64,000 nt of DNA. It comes from Desulfobacteraceae bacterium. Lineage in GTDB: Bacteria; Desulfobacterota; Desulfobacteria; Desulfobacterales; Desulfosalsimonadaceae. The notes under the pieces are model-generated. The model was not told the origin of the DNA and ran no database searches. It worked only from the letters and a program-made list of their open reading frames with translations. Location of the stretch: positions 117,247-181,246 of the forward strand of contig QZKW01000030.1 of assembly GCA_003599885.1 (NCBI GenBank), given 5' to 3'. A program made the translations under genes and the position numbers. Positions 7,406 through 15,720 of the stretch are shown piece by piece (position 1 is the first letter of the stretch; each line of letters begins with the position of its first letter).

Positions 7406-9238
7406 ATGACGTTAAAAAAGAAAATACTGACCGGGTATGGTGTCTCCCTTGTCCTCATGGGCCTTGTGATCGCGTGGGCGGTTACGAATCTGGTGTCCCT
7501 GGGCAGGGCGACCGACGCCATTTTGAGCGAAAACTACCGGAGCATCATCGCCGCCGAAAATATGGTGGATGCGCTGGAGCGTCAGGACAGCGGCATCCTT
7601 CTCCTGTTTCTGGGCGACGCATCAAACGGCATTGCGCAGTTCCGGGAAAACGAGGGAGAATTTCTGTCGTGGCTGTCCCGGGCCAGGGACAACATCACCA
7701 TCCCCGGAGAAGCGAAACTGCTTGAGTCCATTGACGCCGGGTACACAACATACCGGCATCGGTTTTCCGCGCTAACCGATTGGCGCGACAGCGCCAAACC
7801 GCCTTTGCGGCTCGCGCATTATAAGGAAACGATTTACCCCATTTTCGCCAAGGTGCGCGAAGGATGCATCAATCTTCGCAATCTCAACGAGGAAACCATG
7901 TATGCCGCCAGCGTAAGGGCTGGCAATGTGGCCCGGCGCGCCTTCTGGTCCACAATCCTCGTGGCAGGGGCGGCGCTGATCATGGCCCTGATCTTCAGCC
8001 TGTTTCTCGCCGAGCGGATCGTCCGGCCCATCCGGCGTTTCATGGAGGCATCCAAAAAGATTTCTTCAGGGGATTATGCCGTCCAGGTGCCCGTGGAAAC
8101 CGGCGACGAGCTGGGCCATCTGGCCGATGAGTTCAACCGGATGGCCACGCAGATCTGCCGCTATAATGAAATGAATATCGAGCAGATCATCTCGGAAAAA
8201 AACAAGGGGGAGGCGATTCTGGCAAGCATTGAGGATGGCCTGGTGGTTTTCGATACGAAACTTAAGGTGACGGGTATCAACCCTGCCGCCCGGCGGATGA
8301 TGGGCATGGAATTGAGGGAAATCGCCTCATTGCAGTGTGCGGACTTTTTCGCGGACCCCAATGTGTGCAATCTGATTCGCAGAACCGTCGAGACGGGGAC
8401 ACAGCCCAGTCTTCCCGACGAACAGCGGATCATCACGATTCCGGCGGGGGAACAATCCCGCCACTATCTGTTTTCCGTAACGGCCATTCATGGACGGGAC
8501 AAAAAACTTTCCGGCATCGTGCTGCTGCTCAGGGACGTCACCCGCCTGAAAGAAGTGGAGCGGCTCAAGAATGAATTCGTGATGGCCGCCTCTCACGAGC
8601 TGCGGACCCCGCTCACCAGTCTGGGAATGAGTGTTGATCTGCTTCTGGAACACGCGGCCCAGGGGCTTGCCGAAAAGGACCGGGAGCTTTTGCAGGCCGC
8701 TCATGAGGAAGTCCACCGGATGAAGGCGTTGATCAATGATTTGCTGGATTTGTCCAAGATCGAGTCGGGCAGAATCGAAATGGAGTTTGAAAAGGTGCCG
8801 GTGCCGACCCTCTTTAACCACGTACAGGCGGTTTTCAAAAACCAGATGGACATGAAGGCGGCCAGTCTGACAACAGAGCTTGCCGGATATCTGCCAAGGG
8901 TCCGCGCGGACGCCAACAAGATCACCTGGGTGCTCACCAACCTGATCTCCAATGCCCTCCGGTATTCGGGCAGGGACTGCCATATAGCGCTCATGGCCCA
9001 ACAGATCGGGCCGAACATACACTTGTCCGTGCGAGACAATGGACCGGGAATTCCCCCGGAATATCAATCCCGGATTTTTCAGAAATTTGTCCAGGTGAAG
9101 GGGCGGGAGGCGGGCGGCACGGGTCTGGGGCTCGCCATCTGCAAGGAGATCGTGCGCGCTCACGGCGGCGCGATCTGGGTGGAATCATCTCCCGCTCAGG
9201 GCAGCACCTTTACCTTCACCCTGCCGGTGGCCCGATAG
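7406..9238 (+). CDS. Membrane sensor histidine kinase (HAMP-PAS-HisKA-HATPase)
   Basis: A 610-residue sensor kinase. Segment order: membrane helix at about 8-30, periplasmic helical sensor to about 185, second membrane helix about 188-210, HAMP linker 212-262, PAS domain about 265-380, HisKA with phospho-acceptor His397 in SHELRTP, and an HATPase with the N box (NLISNALRYS), G1 (DNGPGIPPE) and G2 (GGTGLGLAICKEI). All catalytic boxes are intact. It is the first gene after the sigma-54 promoter at 7351 and is followed 8 bases later by a receiver protein, then potassium-uptake genes. The stimulus is unknown; turgor or potassium status would fit the operon content but is inference. Confidence 0.93.
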   Translation: MTLKKKILTGYGVSLVLMGLVIAWAVTNLVSLGRATDAILSENYRSIIAAENMVDALERQDSGILLLFLGDASNGIAQFRENEGEFLSWLSRARDNITIPGEAKLLESIDAGYTTYRHRFSALTDWRDSAKPPLRLAHYKETIYPIFAKVREGCINLRNLNEETMYAASVRAGNVARRAFWSTILVAGAALIMALIFSLFLAERIVRPIRRFMEASKKISSGDYAVQVPVETGDELGHLADEFNRMATQICRYNEMNIEQIISEKNKGEAILASIEDGLVVFDTKLKVTGINPAARRMMGMELREIASLQCADFFADPNVCNLIRRTVETGTQPSLPDEQRIITIPAGEQSRHYLFSVTAIHGRDKKLSGIVLLLRDVTRLKEVERLKNEFVMAASHELRTPLTSLGMSVDLLLEHAAQGLAEKDRELLQAAHEEVHRMKALINDLLDLSKIESGRIEMEFEKVPVPTLFNHVQAVFKNQMDMKAASLTTELAGYLPRVRADANKITWVLTNLISNALRYSGRDCHIALMAQQIGPNIHLSVRDNGPGIPPEYQSRIFQKFVQVKGREAGGTGLGLAICKEIVRAHGGAIWVESSPAQGSTFTFTLPVAR

Positions 9239-9246
9239 GAGGAACC

Positions 9247-9972
9247 ATGAAAACGCAACCGATTCTGATTGTGGATGATGAAAAGAATATCCGCCTGACC
9301 ATGTCCCAGTCTTTGGAACCGATGGGAATACCGGTCCAGACAGCCGTAAACGGCGAAGAAGCGCTGCAGAAACTTCGCGAGGAACCCTTCGGGCTGGTGT
9401 TTCTGGATCTGAAAATGCCGGGCATGGACGGGATGGATGTTTTGCGGGAAATCAAGAACAACTGGCCGAAAACACGGGTAATCATCATCACCGCCCATGG
9501 GACGATTGGGTCCGCGGTGGAAGCCATGAAGATCGGTTCGGTGGATTTTATTCAGAAGCCCTTCAGCCCCGGTGAAATCCGGGAACTGGCGACACAGGTG
9601 CTGGGCCGGGAAACCCTGGACGAAGAGAGCGTGGTTGATTACCCTTCACTCATCGAGCTGTGCAATCGTCACATTTCGGACCGCCGTTTCGCCGCCGCGC
9701 GTGAAACCGCCCAAAAGGCCATTGCTGCGGACCCGGCCCAGCCGGAGGCATATAACCTTCTGGGCGCGCTCTTTGAAATCAAGGGTGACGAACCCGCGTC
9801 CCAGAAGTTCTATCGCGCGGCCCTGGACATCGATCCATCATTTAAACCGGCCCAGGCAAACCTTGACCGCGCCACGTCCTGGAACAAGATCGGCAGGATT
9901 GATTTCGGACTGGCTCCAAGGGATGCGGACGGTGATAATCCAAGCCCCAAAGGGGATGATCATGAGGAATAG
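9247..9972 (+). CDS. Response regulator with C-terminal TPR repeats
   Basis: 241 aa. Residues 4-120 form a receiver domain (DD at 10-11, phospho-acceptor Asp54 in FLDLKMPGMDG, Thr and Lys switch residues in ITAHG and IQKPF). The C-terminal half, about 130-215, reads as two to three tetratricopeptide-like helix pairs (AYNLLGALFEIKGDEPASQKFYRAALDIDPSF), so the output is probably protein binding and not DNA binding. A strong AGGAGGA ribosome site precedes the ATG. It overlaps the following TrkA-type gene by 11 bases. Likely takes phosphate from the kinase upstream; its target, possibly the Trk machinery or another regulator, is unknown. Confidence 0.9.
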   Translation: MKTQPILIVDDEKNIRLTMSQSLEPMGIPVQTAVNGEEALQKLREEPFGLVFLDLKMPGMDGMDVLREIKNNWPKTRVIIITAHGTIGSAVEAMKIGSVDFIQKPFSPGEIRELATQVLGRETLDEESVVDYPSLIELCNRHISDRRFAAARETAQKAIAADPAQPEAYNLLGALFEIKGDEPASQKFYRAALDIDPSFKPAQANLDRATSWNKIGRIDFGLAPRDADGDNPSPKGDDHEE

Positions 9973-10402
9973 CCTTTACATCGTCATCGTCGGCTGCGGG
10001 CGCCTGGGATCCCATCTGGCCAACCAGCTCAGCCGTGTGGGGCACGCCATCGTCGTGATTGATTCCAATGAGGAAACGTTCAATGACCTGTCGCCGGATT
10101 TCAGCGGGTTCCGCATCGTCGGGGACGCCACCCAGATGGCGGTGCTGAAACAGGCCAAGTTGAAACGGGCCGATGTTTTTTTCGCCACCACCCACGGGGA
10201 CAATGTCAACCTGATGGTGGCACAGGTCGCCCGAAAGCTGTTCAATGTGCCGCATGTGCTGGCCAGGGTCTTTGACCCGAGGCGGGAGCAGATATATGAC
10301 CAACTCGGCGTCGAAACCATCTGTCCGACGGCGGTGGCCGCCGAGATGTTTCTCATGGCGGTTGCAAGCCACCGGGCTGCCGCAGGAGAGGTAAAATCAT
10401 GA
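9962..10402 (+). CDS. TrkA-N (RCK) domain protein, potassium channel gating subunit
   Basis: A 146-residue single RCK_N domain: Rossmann start IVIVGCGRLGSHLANQLS, acidic VIDSN at the end of the second strand, then GDATQMAVLKQA and the aspartate/alanine-rich ADVFFATT strand. The family binds NAD(H) or ATP/ADP and gates Trk/Ktr channels. The TrkA_C half is absent, so it is a short, N-domain-only subunit. ATG 9962 is preferred over 9956 because AGGGG lies 6 bases upstream. It overlaps the preceding receiver gene by 11 bases and the next trkA by 4 (ATGA), indicating translational coupling. Probably acts with the second TrkA and TrkH. Confidence 0.88.
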   Translation: MRNSLYIVIVGCGRLGSHLANQLSRVGHAIVVIDSNEETFNDLSPDFSGFRIVGDATQMAVLKQAKLKRADVFFATTHGDNVNLMVAQVARKLFNVPHVLARVFDPRREQIYDQLGVETICPTAVAAEMFLMAVASHRAAAGEVKS

Positions 10403-11061
10403 AGGTGCTGATGGCAGGCCGTGGCAAGACCCTCTATTTTCTTTGCCGGAACTTTACCGCCAAGGGGTACACCGTCGTTATCATCAACCGGGACCGGGAA
10501 GAATGCGTCCACCTGGCCCGGCAGCTTTCGGCCCTGGTGGTCTGCGGAGACGCCAGCGACGCCACGATTCTCAAGGAAGCCGGCGCAATGGACGCGGACG
10601 TGGTGCTCGCCATCACCCCCAACGACCAGGACAATCTGGTCATCTGCCAGCTGGCGTCCATTCAGTTTAATGTGCCCCGGGTGCTGGCGCTGGCCAATGA
10701 TCCGGATAATGCCGAAATATTTGAAAAACTGGGGGTTTCCGCATTTTCCACAACCCATATCGTGGGCTCCCTGATCGAACAACGAGCGTCTCTGGAGCAG
10801 ATCATCAACCTGATGCCGGTGGGCGAAGGCCGGGTCAATGTGACGGAGATTATTCTTGACGCGGATTCCCCGGTCTCGGGCAAACTGCTGAAGGATATCA
10901 TTCTGCCCAAAAACGCCCTGGTTGCCGTGGTTATCCGCAGCAATCAGCCCATCGTCCCCCGGGGCGACAATGACCTGCTGGCTGGTGACCGGGTGGTGCT
11001 GATCACCCTGCCGGAAAACCACGGCGCGGTGCTGAAGGCCTTTACGGGCGAGCGGAAATAG
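10399..11061 (+). CDS. trkA: Trk potassium uptake protein TrkA (RCK_N plus RCK_C)
   Basis: Cytoplasmic regulatory subunit of 220 aa. The N-terminal nucleotide-binding fold covers about 1-130 (MKVLMAGRGKTLYFLCRNF, NRDREECVHLA, CGDASDATILKEAGAMDADVVLAITPNDQDN), followed by a TrkA_C domain at about 140-218 (VTEIILDADSPVSGKLLKDI, LLAGDRVVLITLP). The glycine-rich loop is GRGKT and not the canonical GxGxxG, a mild deviation. It starts within the stop codon of the shorter RCK gene and is followed 13 bases later by trkH. E. coli TrkA has two such N/C pairs in one chain; here the function is split over two proteins. Confidence 0.92.
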   Translation: MKVLMAGRGKTLYFLCRNFTAKGYTVVIINRDREECVHLARQLSALVVCGDASDATILKEAGAMDADVVLAITPNDQDNLVICQLASIQFNVPRVLALANDPDNAEIFEKLGVSAFSTTHIVGSLIEQRASLEQIINLMPVGEGRVNVTEIILDADSPVSGKLLKDIILPKNALVAVVIRSNQPIVPRGDNDLLAGDRVVLITLPENHGAVLKAFTGERK

Positions 11062-11074
11062 AGGGGTAAGGGGT

Positions 11075-12565
11075 TTGCGCAGAAAAGAATATCTTAAGGA
11101 GCGTTACGCGGCCATCCTTTCATCCGTCGGGATGGTTCTTCTGATTTCAAGCGGTTTGCTGGTGACGCCGCTGTTCCTGATCATCGCGTTTCCGGAAGAA
11201 GCCGTGCATGCCCCGGCGTTTATCACACCCGCATGCGTCCTCTGCCTGTCCGGTTTTTTTTTGCGGAAACTGTTTTATCCTGCTTCAAGAATCACCCTGT
11301 CCCTGGGCGAAGGCGGCGTCATCGTCCTGATCAGCTGGGTGGCGGCCATTGTTTTTTCAGCATTGCCTTTTATGTCCGTGCTGGGACTATCATTTTCCCA
11401 GGCTGTTTTTGAATCCGTGAGCGGATGGACCACCACCGGGCTGACGGTGGTGGACATCCCCCACGCGGGCCCCATGATCCTGCTCTGGCGAAGCATCCTG
11501 TCACTGGCGGGTGGGGCGGGGCTTGCCATCATCATGATGTCGGCCATTGTGGGGCCCACGGGCATGGGGATATCCAGCGCCGAGGGAAGGGGCGACCAGT
11601 TAGTCCCCCAGGTGCGGCAATCAGCCCGGCTGGTGATGATCATTTATACCGGCTACGCCGTTGCCGGCACCCTGGCCTATTGGATGGCCGGGATGTCTCT
11701 TTCTGACGCCATTAATCATTCCTTTGCCGCCGTGTCCACGGGCGGGTTCTCCACCCATGCGGAGAGTCTCGGATACTGGGATTCCCCGGCCATCGAAAGT
11801 GTGTCCATCCCGCTGATGCTTTTGGGTAATCTCAGTTTCGTCACCGCCTGGTCCCTGTTGCGGGGCCGGTTCCGCCTCGTTATGCGCAACAGCGAAATTC
11901 GTGTCATGACCATACTGATCCCACTGTCTGCGGTCCTGGTGCTGTTTTTCACCAGTCTGTCCATTTACCCCGGGCTTTCCAAGGCCATCCGGGTGTCCGT
12001 ATTCGAGACCATATCCGCCCTGACCACCACCGGGTTTCAGACCGTGGGATACGGCAACTGGAACGATTTCGGCCTGATGGTTCTGATCCTGCTCATGCTT
12101 ATCGGCGGCGGCACCTGTTCCACGGCGGGGGGCATCAAACAATTCCGGCTTTATCTTTTATGGAAATCCATGGTATGGGAAATCATGCGCCCGTTTCTGC
12201 CCCGCACCGCGGTGGTGGAGCGTCCCATCTGGGAGAGCAACGGAAAGGTATTTGTGGATGATGCCCGGATACGCCAGGTATGTGTGTTTGTGTTTCTTTA
12301 TGCCATGATCTATCTGGCGGGCGTCATGGCCCTGTGCGTCAGCGGATTTGGTCTCAAGGAATCCCTGTTTGAGTTTGCATCCGCCATCGGCAACGCCGGT
12401 TTATCCGTGGGGGTCACCTCGGCCCGGATGCCCCTTGGGGCCATGTGGTCCCTGACGCTTGCCATGTTTCTGGGACGGCTGGAATTTATCGTGGTGATCG
12501 TCGGCCTCATCAAACTCGGCAGGGATGCCCGGATGATGGCGGCCCACTCTTTTAAGAAAACCTGA
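11075..12565 (+). CDS. trkH: Trk/Ktr potassium transporter membrane subunit TrkH
   Basis: Integral membrane protein of 496 aa with four membrane-pore-membrane repeats. The four selectivity-filter regions are visible: SVSGWTTTGLTVV, AVSTGGFSTHAE, ETISALTTTGFQTVG and SAIGNAGLSVG, each with the conserved glycine. A conserved TCSTAGGIKQFR stretch precedes the last third. It forms the potassium path gated by the TrkA proteins encoded just upstream. Translation begins at TTG 11075, with GAGGGGTAAGG just upstream; no ATG is better placed. It is the last gene of the operon driven from 7351, with 15 bases to the next gene. Confidence 0.94.
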   Translation: MRRKEYLKERYAAILSSVGMVLLISSGLLVTPLFLIIAFPEEAVHAPAFITPACVLCLSGFFLRKLFYPASRITLSLGEGGVIVLISWVAAIVFSALPFMSVLGLSFSQAVFESVSGWTTTGLTVVDIPHAGPMILLWRSILSLAGGAGLAIIMMSAIVGPTGMGISSAEGRGDQLVPQVRQSARLVMIIYTGYAVAGTLAYWMAGMSLSDAINHSFAAVSTGGFSTHAESLGYWDSPAIESVSIPLMLLGNLSFVTAWSLLRGRFRLVMRNSEIRVMTILIPLSAVLVLFFTSLSIYPGLSKAIRVSVFETISALTTTGFQTVGYGNWNDFGLMVLILLMLIGGGTCSTAGGIKQFRLYLLWKSMVWEIMRPFLPRTAVVERPIWESNGKVFVDDARIRQVCVFVFLYAMIYLAGVMALCVSGFGLKESLFEFASAIGNAGLSVGVTSARMPLGAMWSLTLAMFLGRLEFIVVIVGLIKLGRDARMMAAHSFKKT

Positions 12566-12580
12566 CAAGGACAATAATTC

Positions 12581-13075
12581 ATGAACATCGCCATCATGAG
12601 CGACAGTCATGACAATATTTGGAACCTGCGCAAAGCCCTTGAAATCATAAAGGCTGAGAACTGCGGCCGGATCATCCACTGCGGGGATTTTGTCGCGCCG
12701 TTTATGTTCAGGGAACTGGAAAAAGCGGGCATCCCGGTCCACTGCGTATTCGGCAACAATGACGGCGATAAATCCCTGCTGACCCGTTTCGCCCTGCAAA
12801 GCAGCGGACTGATTACTATAGACAGTCTGATCGGAGAACTGGATCTCGACGGGTTCAGCATCGCATTTACCCATGAATGGATCGTTGCCGAAGGACTTGC
12901 GGCGACCGGGAAATACCAGCTGGTCTGTTTTGGCCACTCTCACCAGTATATGGAAAAACGGATCGGAGATACCCTGGTGTTAAACCCCGGCGAAATTATG
13001 GGAAAAGACGGAAGTCCAGGCTTTTGCATTGTGGATACCCTCACTCAAAATGTCCGGCAAATTGCCATCATATAA
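12581..13075 (+). CDS. YfcE/MJ0936-type metallophosphoesterase
   Basis: 164-residue calcineurin-like phosphoesterase. The metal-binding signatures are in order: SDSHDN (residues 6-11), HCGDF, GNNDGD, and the C-terminal FGHSHQ. The length fits the compact YfcE/MJ0936 group, which hydrolyses phosphodiesters in vitro with unknown physiological substrates. It follows trkH by 15 bases and could be read through from that operon. A second homologue is present at 49240. Confidence 0.9.
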   Translation: MNIAIMSDSHDNIWNLRKALEIIKAENCGRIIHCGDFVAPFMFRELEKAGIPVHCVFGNNDGDKSLLTRFALQSSGLITIDSLIGELDLDGFSIAFTHEWIVAEGLAATGKYQLVCFGHSHQYMEKRIGDTLVLNPGEIMGKDGSPGFCIVDTLTQNVRQIAII

Positions 13076-13106
13076 ATCCCAAAACCAGCAAAAAGGAGAA
13101 AATAAA

Positions 13107-13862
13107 ATGAAACGTTGGATAAGTCTTGTCATTCTGTCAATGGCAGTTGTCCTGACCCTCGCGTCCACATCTTCTGCCGATATCTACATGAAACAGAAAG
13201 TGCATACGGATGCCGTCCAGATGATGGGCATGACCCAGCCCGCCAACGATTTAATTGCGGAAATATGGGTTACCGAAAAAGGTTTCCGCAGCGATGATCC
13301 CGCAAATTCCACCATTATGCTGGGAAAAGAGCAAAAAATGATTATCCTTGATCACGCCGCCAAAACCTATGCGGAACACCCATTGAACATGAACGAAATG
13401 ATGGCGGAAATGTCCAAGGACAAAAGTCCTGAAGAAAAAGCGATGATGAACCAGATGATGCAGAAAATGATGCAAATGGATGCCTCGGTTCAGGAAACCG
13501 CCGACAAAAAAACCATCAACCATTGGAAATGCCGCAAATATATTTTGACAATCAACAGCGCAATGGGCCCCATCACCAGCGAGATATGGGCCACGGAAGA
13601 CCTGAAAGTGAATAAGAAAGTCTATGAACAGCTCGCGACCCGCATGCTCGCATCCATGCCCGGACTTCAGTCTTCAATGGAGTCCATGAAAAAGGAAATG
13701 GAAAAAATCAAAGGGGTTCAGGTGATGACCATCTCCACCTTCACCATGATGAACCAGCCCCACAAATCCACCACCGAACTGCTGGAATTTAAGGAAGGAA
13801 CGGCCCCGGCCGGGATTTTCACCATTCCCGCGGGATATAAAAAACAGACGGGCAACCCCTAA
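13107..13862 (+). CDS. Secreted DUF4412-like protein
   Basis: 251 aa with a typical Sec signal peptide (basic MKRW, hydrophobic ISLVILSMAVVLTLAS, cleavage near SSA-D). The mature part opens DIYMKQKVHTDAVQMMGM, includes a methionine-rich central region (residues about 95-140, many Met in NQMMQKMMQMDASV) and ends KEGTAPAGIFTIPAGYKKQ, the arrangement I associate with DUF4412-type periplasmic proteins. The upstream-extended frame from 13029 is rejected because AAAGGAGAA sits 7 bases ahead of ATG 13107. The high methionine content might bind copper or simply reflect helix packing; function unknown. Confidence 0.8.
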   Translation: MKRWISLVILSMAVVLTLASTSSADIYMKQKVHTDAVQMMGMTQPANDLIAEIWVTEKGFRSDDPANSTIMLGKEQKMIILDHAAKTYAEHPLNMNEMMAEMSKDKSPEEKAMMNQMMQKMMQMDASVQETADKKTINHWKCRKYILTINSAMGPITSEIWATEDLKVNKKVYEQLATRMLASMPGLQSSMESMKKEMEKIKGVQVMTISTFTMMNQPHKSTTELLEFKEGTAPAGIFTIPAGYKKQTGNP

Positions 13863-13883
13863 CCATCAAATTCCGGGGGTATC

Positions 13884-14852
13884 ATGAAACTGAAACTCGT
13901 CCGATTCAAGAACACTCGCTCCCCGCTCGTGGCAATCCTCAGCAGGGACCGGTGGGTGCCGGTGGAACTGGTCCATAAGACCCTGAACAATGACGCCCAA
14001 ACCCCTTTGGATATCATTTCCGCCCTTCAGGCCGGGCCGGTCGACCGGCAGAACTGGCAAGACGCCGCCGATGATTTTTCCGGACCGGTCCCGCCCATGG
14101 ACGAAACCCCGATTCTGCCGTTCCAGCCATTGTCCTACCGGGATTTCATGCTCTTTGAAGCCCATGCCGTCAACGCCGCCAGGGGATATGCCAAACGGTT
14201 CATGCCAATGGCATATAAAGCCGCCGCCCTCTATGAACGGATGTTCAAACGGACATTTCCGGCCTTCCGGCCCCACCCCCTCTGGTACCGTCAGCCCATT
14301 TATTATATGGGGAACCACCTGAGCTTTGTCACTGACGGCCATCCGGCGGCCTTTCCCGTCTACAGCAAGGCCCTGGATTATGAGCTGGAACTGGGGGCGG
14401 TCATCGTCAGGCCCCTTAAAAATGCCACCCCGGAGCAGGCGGAAGCAGCCATCGGCGGGTTTGTGGTATTCAACGATTTCAGCGCAAGGGACGTGCAGCT
14501 CAATGAAATGAAAAGCGGATTCGGGCCGGTCAAAGCCAAGCATTTTTTAAACGCCATCTCCAGTGTGGTGGTGACGGCTGATGAGGTCCTCCCCCGGATC
14601 AATCATCTTGCCGGGGAAGTGCGGATCAACGGGAAGGTTGTGGTGAGAACCTCCACTCAGGGGATGCGCTACCGTCTGGGGCAGGCCATCGCCCAGGCAT
14701 CTCTGGAGGAGCAGATTTTTCCCGGCGAATTTGTGGCATCCGGGACCCTGCCCGGAGGGTGCGCCATGGAAAACGGCCAATGGGTCAACCCCTTTGATAT
14801 TCTGGAATTAACCATCGAAGGGGTTGGTTCTCTTATTAATCCCATTACCTGA
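13884..14852 (+). CDS. Fumarylacetoacetate hydrolase (FAH) family protein
   Basis: 322 aa. The C-terminal two thirds form the FAH fold: FPVYSKALDYELELGAVIVRP provides the metal-binding acidic residues and GGFVVFNDFSARDVQ is the family's best conserved block. Members hydrolyse or decarboxylate acylpyruvates and related oxo-acids in aromatic and sugar degradation, using Mg or Ca. The exact substrate is not readable. It starts 21 bases after the DUF4412-like gene and is convergent with the glycyl radical operon, ending 10 bases from it; a role in the same catabolic route is possible but unproven. Confidence 0.88.
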   Translation: MKLKLVRFKNTRSPLVAILSRDRWVPVELVHKTLNNDAQTPLDIISALQAGPVDRQNWQDAADDFSGPVPPMDETPILPFQPLSYRDFMLFEAHAVNAARGYAKRFMPMAYKAAALYERMFKRTFPAFRPHPLWYRQPIYYMGNHLSFVTDGHPAAFPVYSKALDYELELGAVIVRPLKNATPEQAEAAIGGFVVFNDFSARDVQLNEMKSGFGPVKAKHFLNAISSVVVTADEVLPRINHLAGEVRINGKVVVRTSTQGMRYRLGQAIAQASLEEQIFPGEFVASGTLPGGCAMENGQWVNPFDILELTIEGVGSLINPIT

Positions 14853-14862
14853 GGGCAATCCC

Positions 14863-15720
14863 TTAAAAATCCGCAAATTCCCTTACCGGCTCAAGCTTGA
14901 CCGGCGGATAGATCTGGCCGTGGCAGGGCGGCATGGAATTATACACCCAGTCGATGTCCACCACGCCGGTGGAAATACCCCGTGAGCGGCCGGCCTGCCG
15001 GAACGTTCCCCGCACCATCACATCCTCCATTTTCATGGTCATTCCGAAGACCGCCACGGTCTGACCTTCCGGGATTTTCCGGAGTTCTTCGCCATAGGCC
15101 AGGGTGGAAAACGCCAGACGGCCGCTGTCTGCGGCCTGGCATTGCAGGAGAGGAATGATTTCCGGGTATCCGTCTTTGCGGATATACGCGATAAACTTCA
15201 AGGCATCCAGCCGGTTGAACAAATCCTCGCCGAACGGGGAGAGAACCCGCTCGCTTTTCCCGGAAATCACTCCGCCCTTGGCCGCTTTGGTCATGAGCGC
15301 GGACAGGATTATTTGCGGCAGGGGCAGATTGTCCGGCCCCCGGAGGTCGATCAGGTCGAGATAGTGTACGGTGTTGATCCCAAAATAAGCGTTATACCGG
15401 AACATGGGCAGATCATTATAGCTCTCATATTCCGGCCCTTCCTGACGCAGATGGGTCCACCGCGCATGCCCCCGATACATCCGGCGGTCCAGGGTCATGA
15501 CCAGAAACCCGATGTTCGGATTTTTCCGGATATGGGATTTGCTGGCTCCCTTGCAGAATTCTCCCAGCGTGACCTGACGGGGTCCGGCCGCCCCGATGGA
15601 GGTGATCAGGGTGAGATGGGGCAACCCTTCCGGGTTTATTGAGGCCACCAGCCCGATTTTTTCCGCTGGCCGGAATGCCTGAATGGTTTTTTCGTCAAAT
15701 TCTTTCAGATCATAATTCAC
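14863..15720 (-). CDS. PNPOx-like split-barrel flavoprotein
   Basis: 285 aa. The N-terminal 130 residues resemble the pyridoxamine-5'-phosphate-oxidase-like split barrel (KIGLVASINPEGLPHLTLITS, then a serine/threonine-rich strand and KNPNIGFLVMTLDRRMYRGHA), a fold that binds FMN, F420 or haem. A second similar strand set (LKFIAYIRKDGYPEIIPLLQC) follows, so this may be a tandem or two-half barrel. Start overlaps the activase gene stop by 11 bases, placing it last in the glycyl radical enzyme operon. Substrate and cofactor unknown; a reductase role for the pathway is one possibility. Confidence 0.78.
   Translation of the reverse strand: MNYDLKEFDEKTIQAFRPAEKIGLVASINPEGLPHLTLITSIGAAGPRQVTLGEFCKGASKSHIRKNPNIGFLVMTLDRRMYRGHARWTHLRQEGPEYESYNDLPMFRYNAYFGINTVHYLDLIDLRGPDNLPLPQIILSALMTKAAKGGVISGKSERVLSPFGEDLFNRLDALKFIAYIRKDGYPEIIPLLQCQAADSGRLAFSTLAYGEELRKIPEGQTVAVFGMTMKMEDVMVRGTFRQAGRSRGISTGVVDIDWVYNSMPPCHGQIYPPVKLEPVREFADF

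Noticed and set aside
8327..9163. 278-residue minus-strand frame opposite the kinase at 7406
   Set aside because: Low-complexity His/Arg/Gly shadow composition of a GC-rich antisense frame; the plus strand encodes a complete kinase.
9976..11022. 348-residue minus-strand frame opposite the TrkA genes
   Set aside because: Both TrkA proteins are intact on the plus strand with clear motifs; the antisense frame has no family features.
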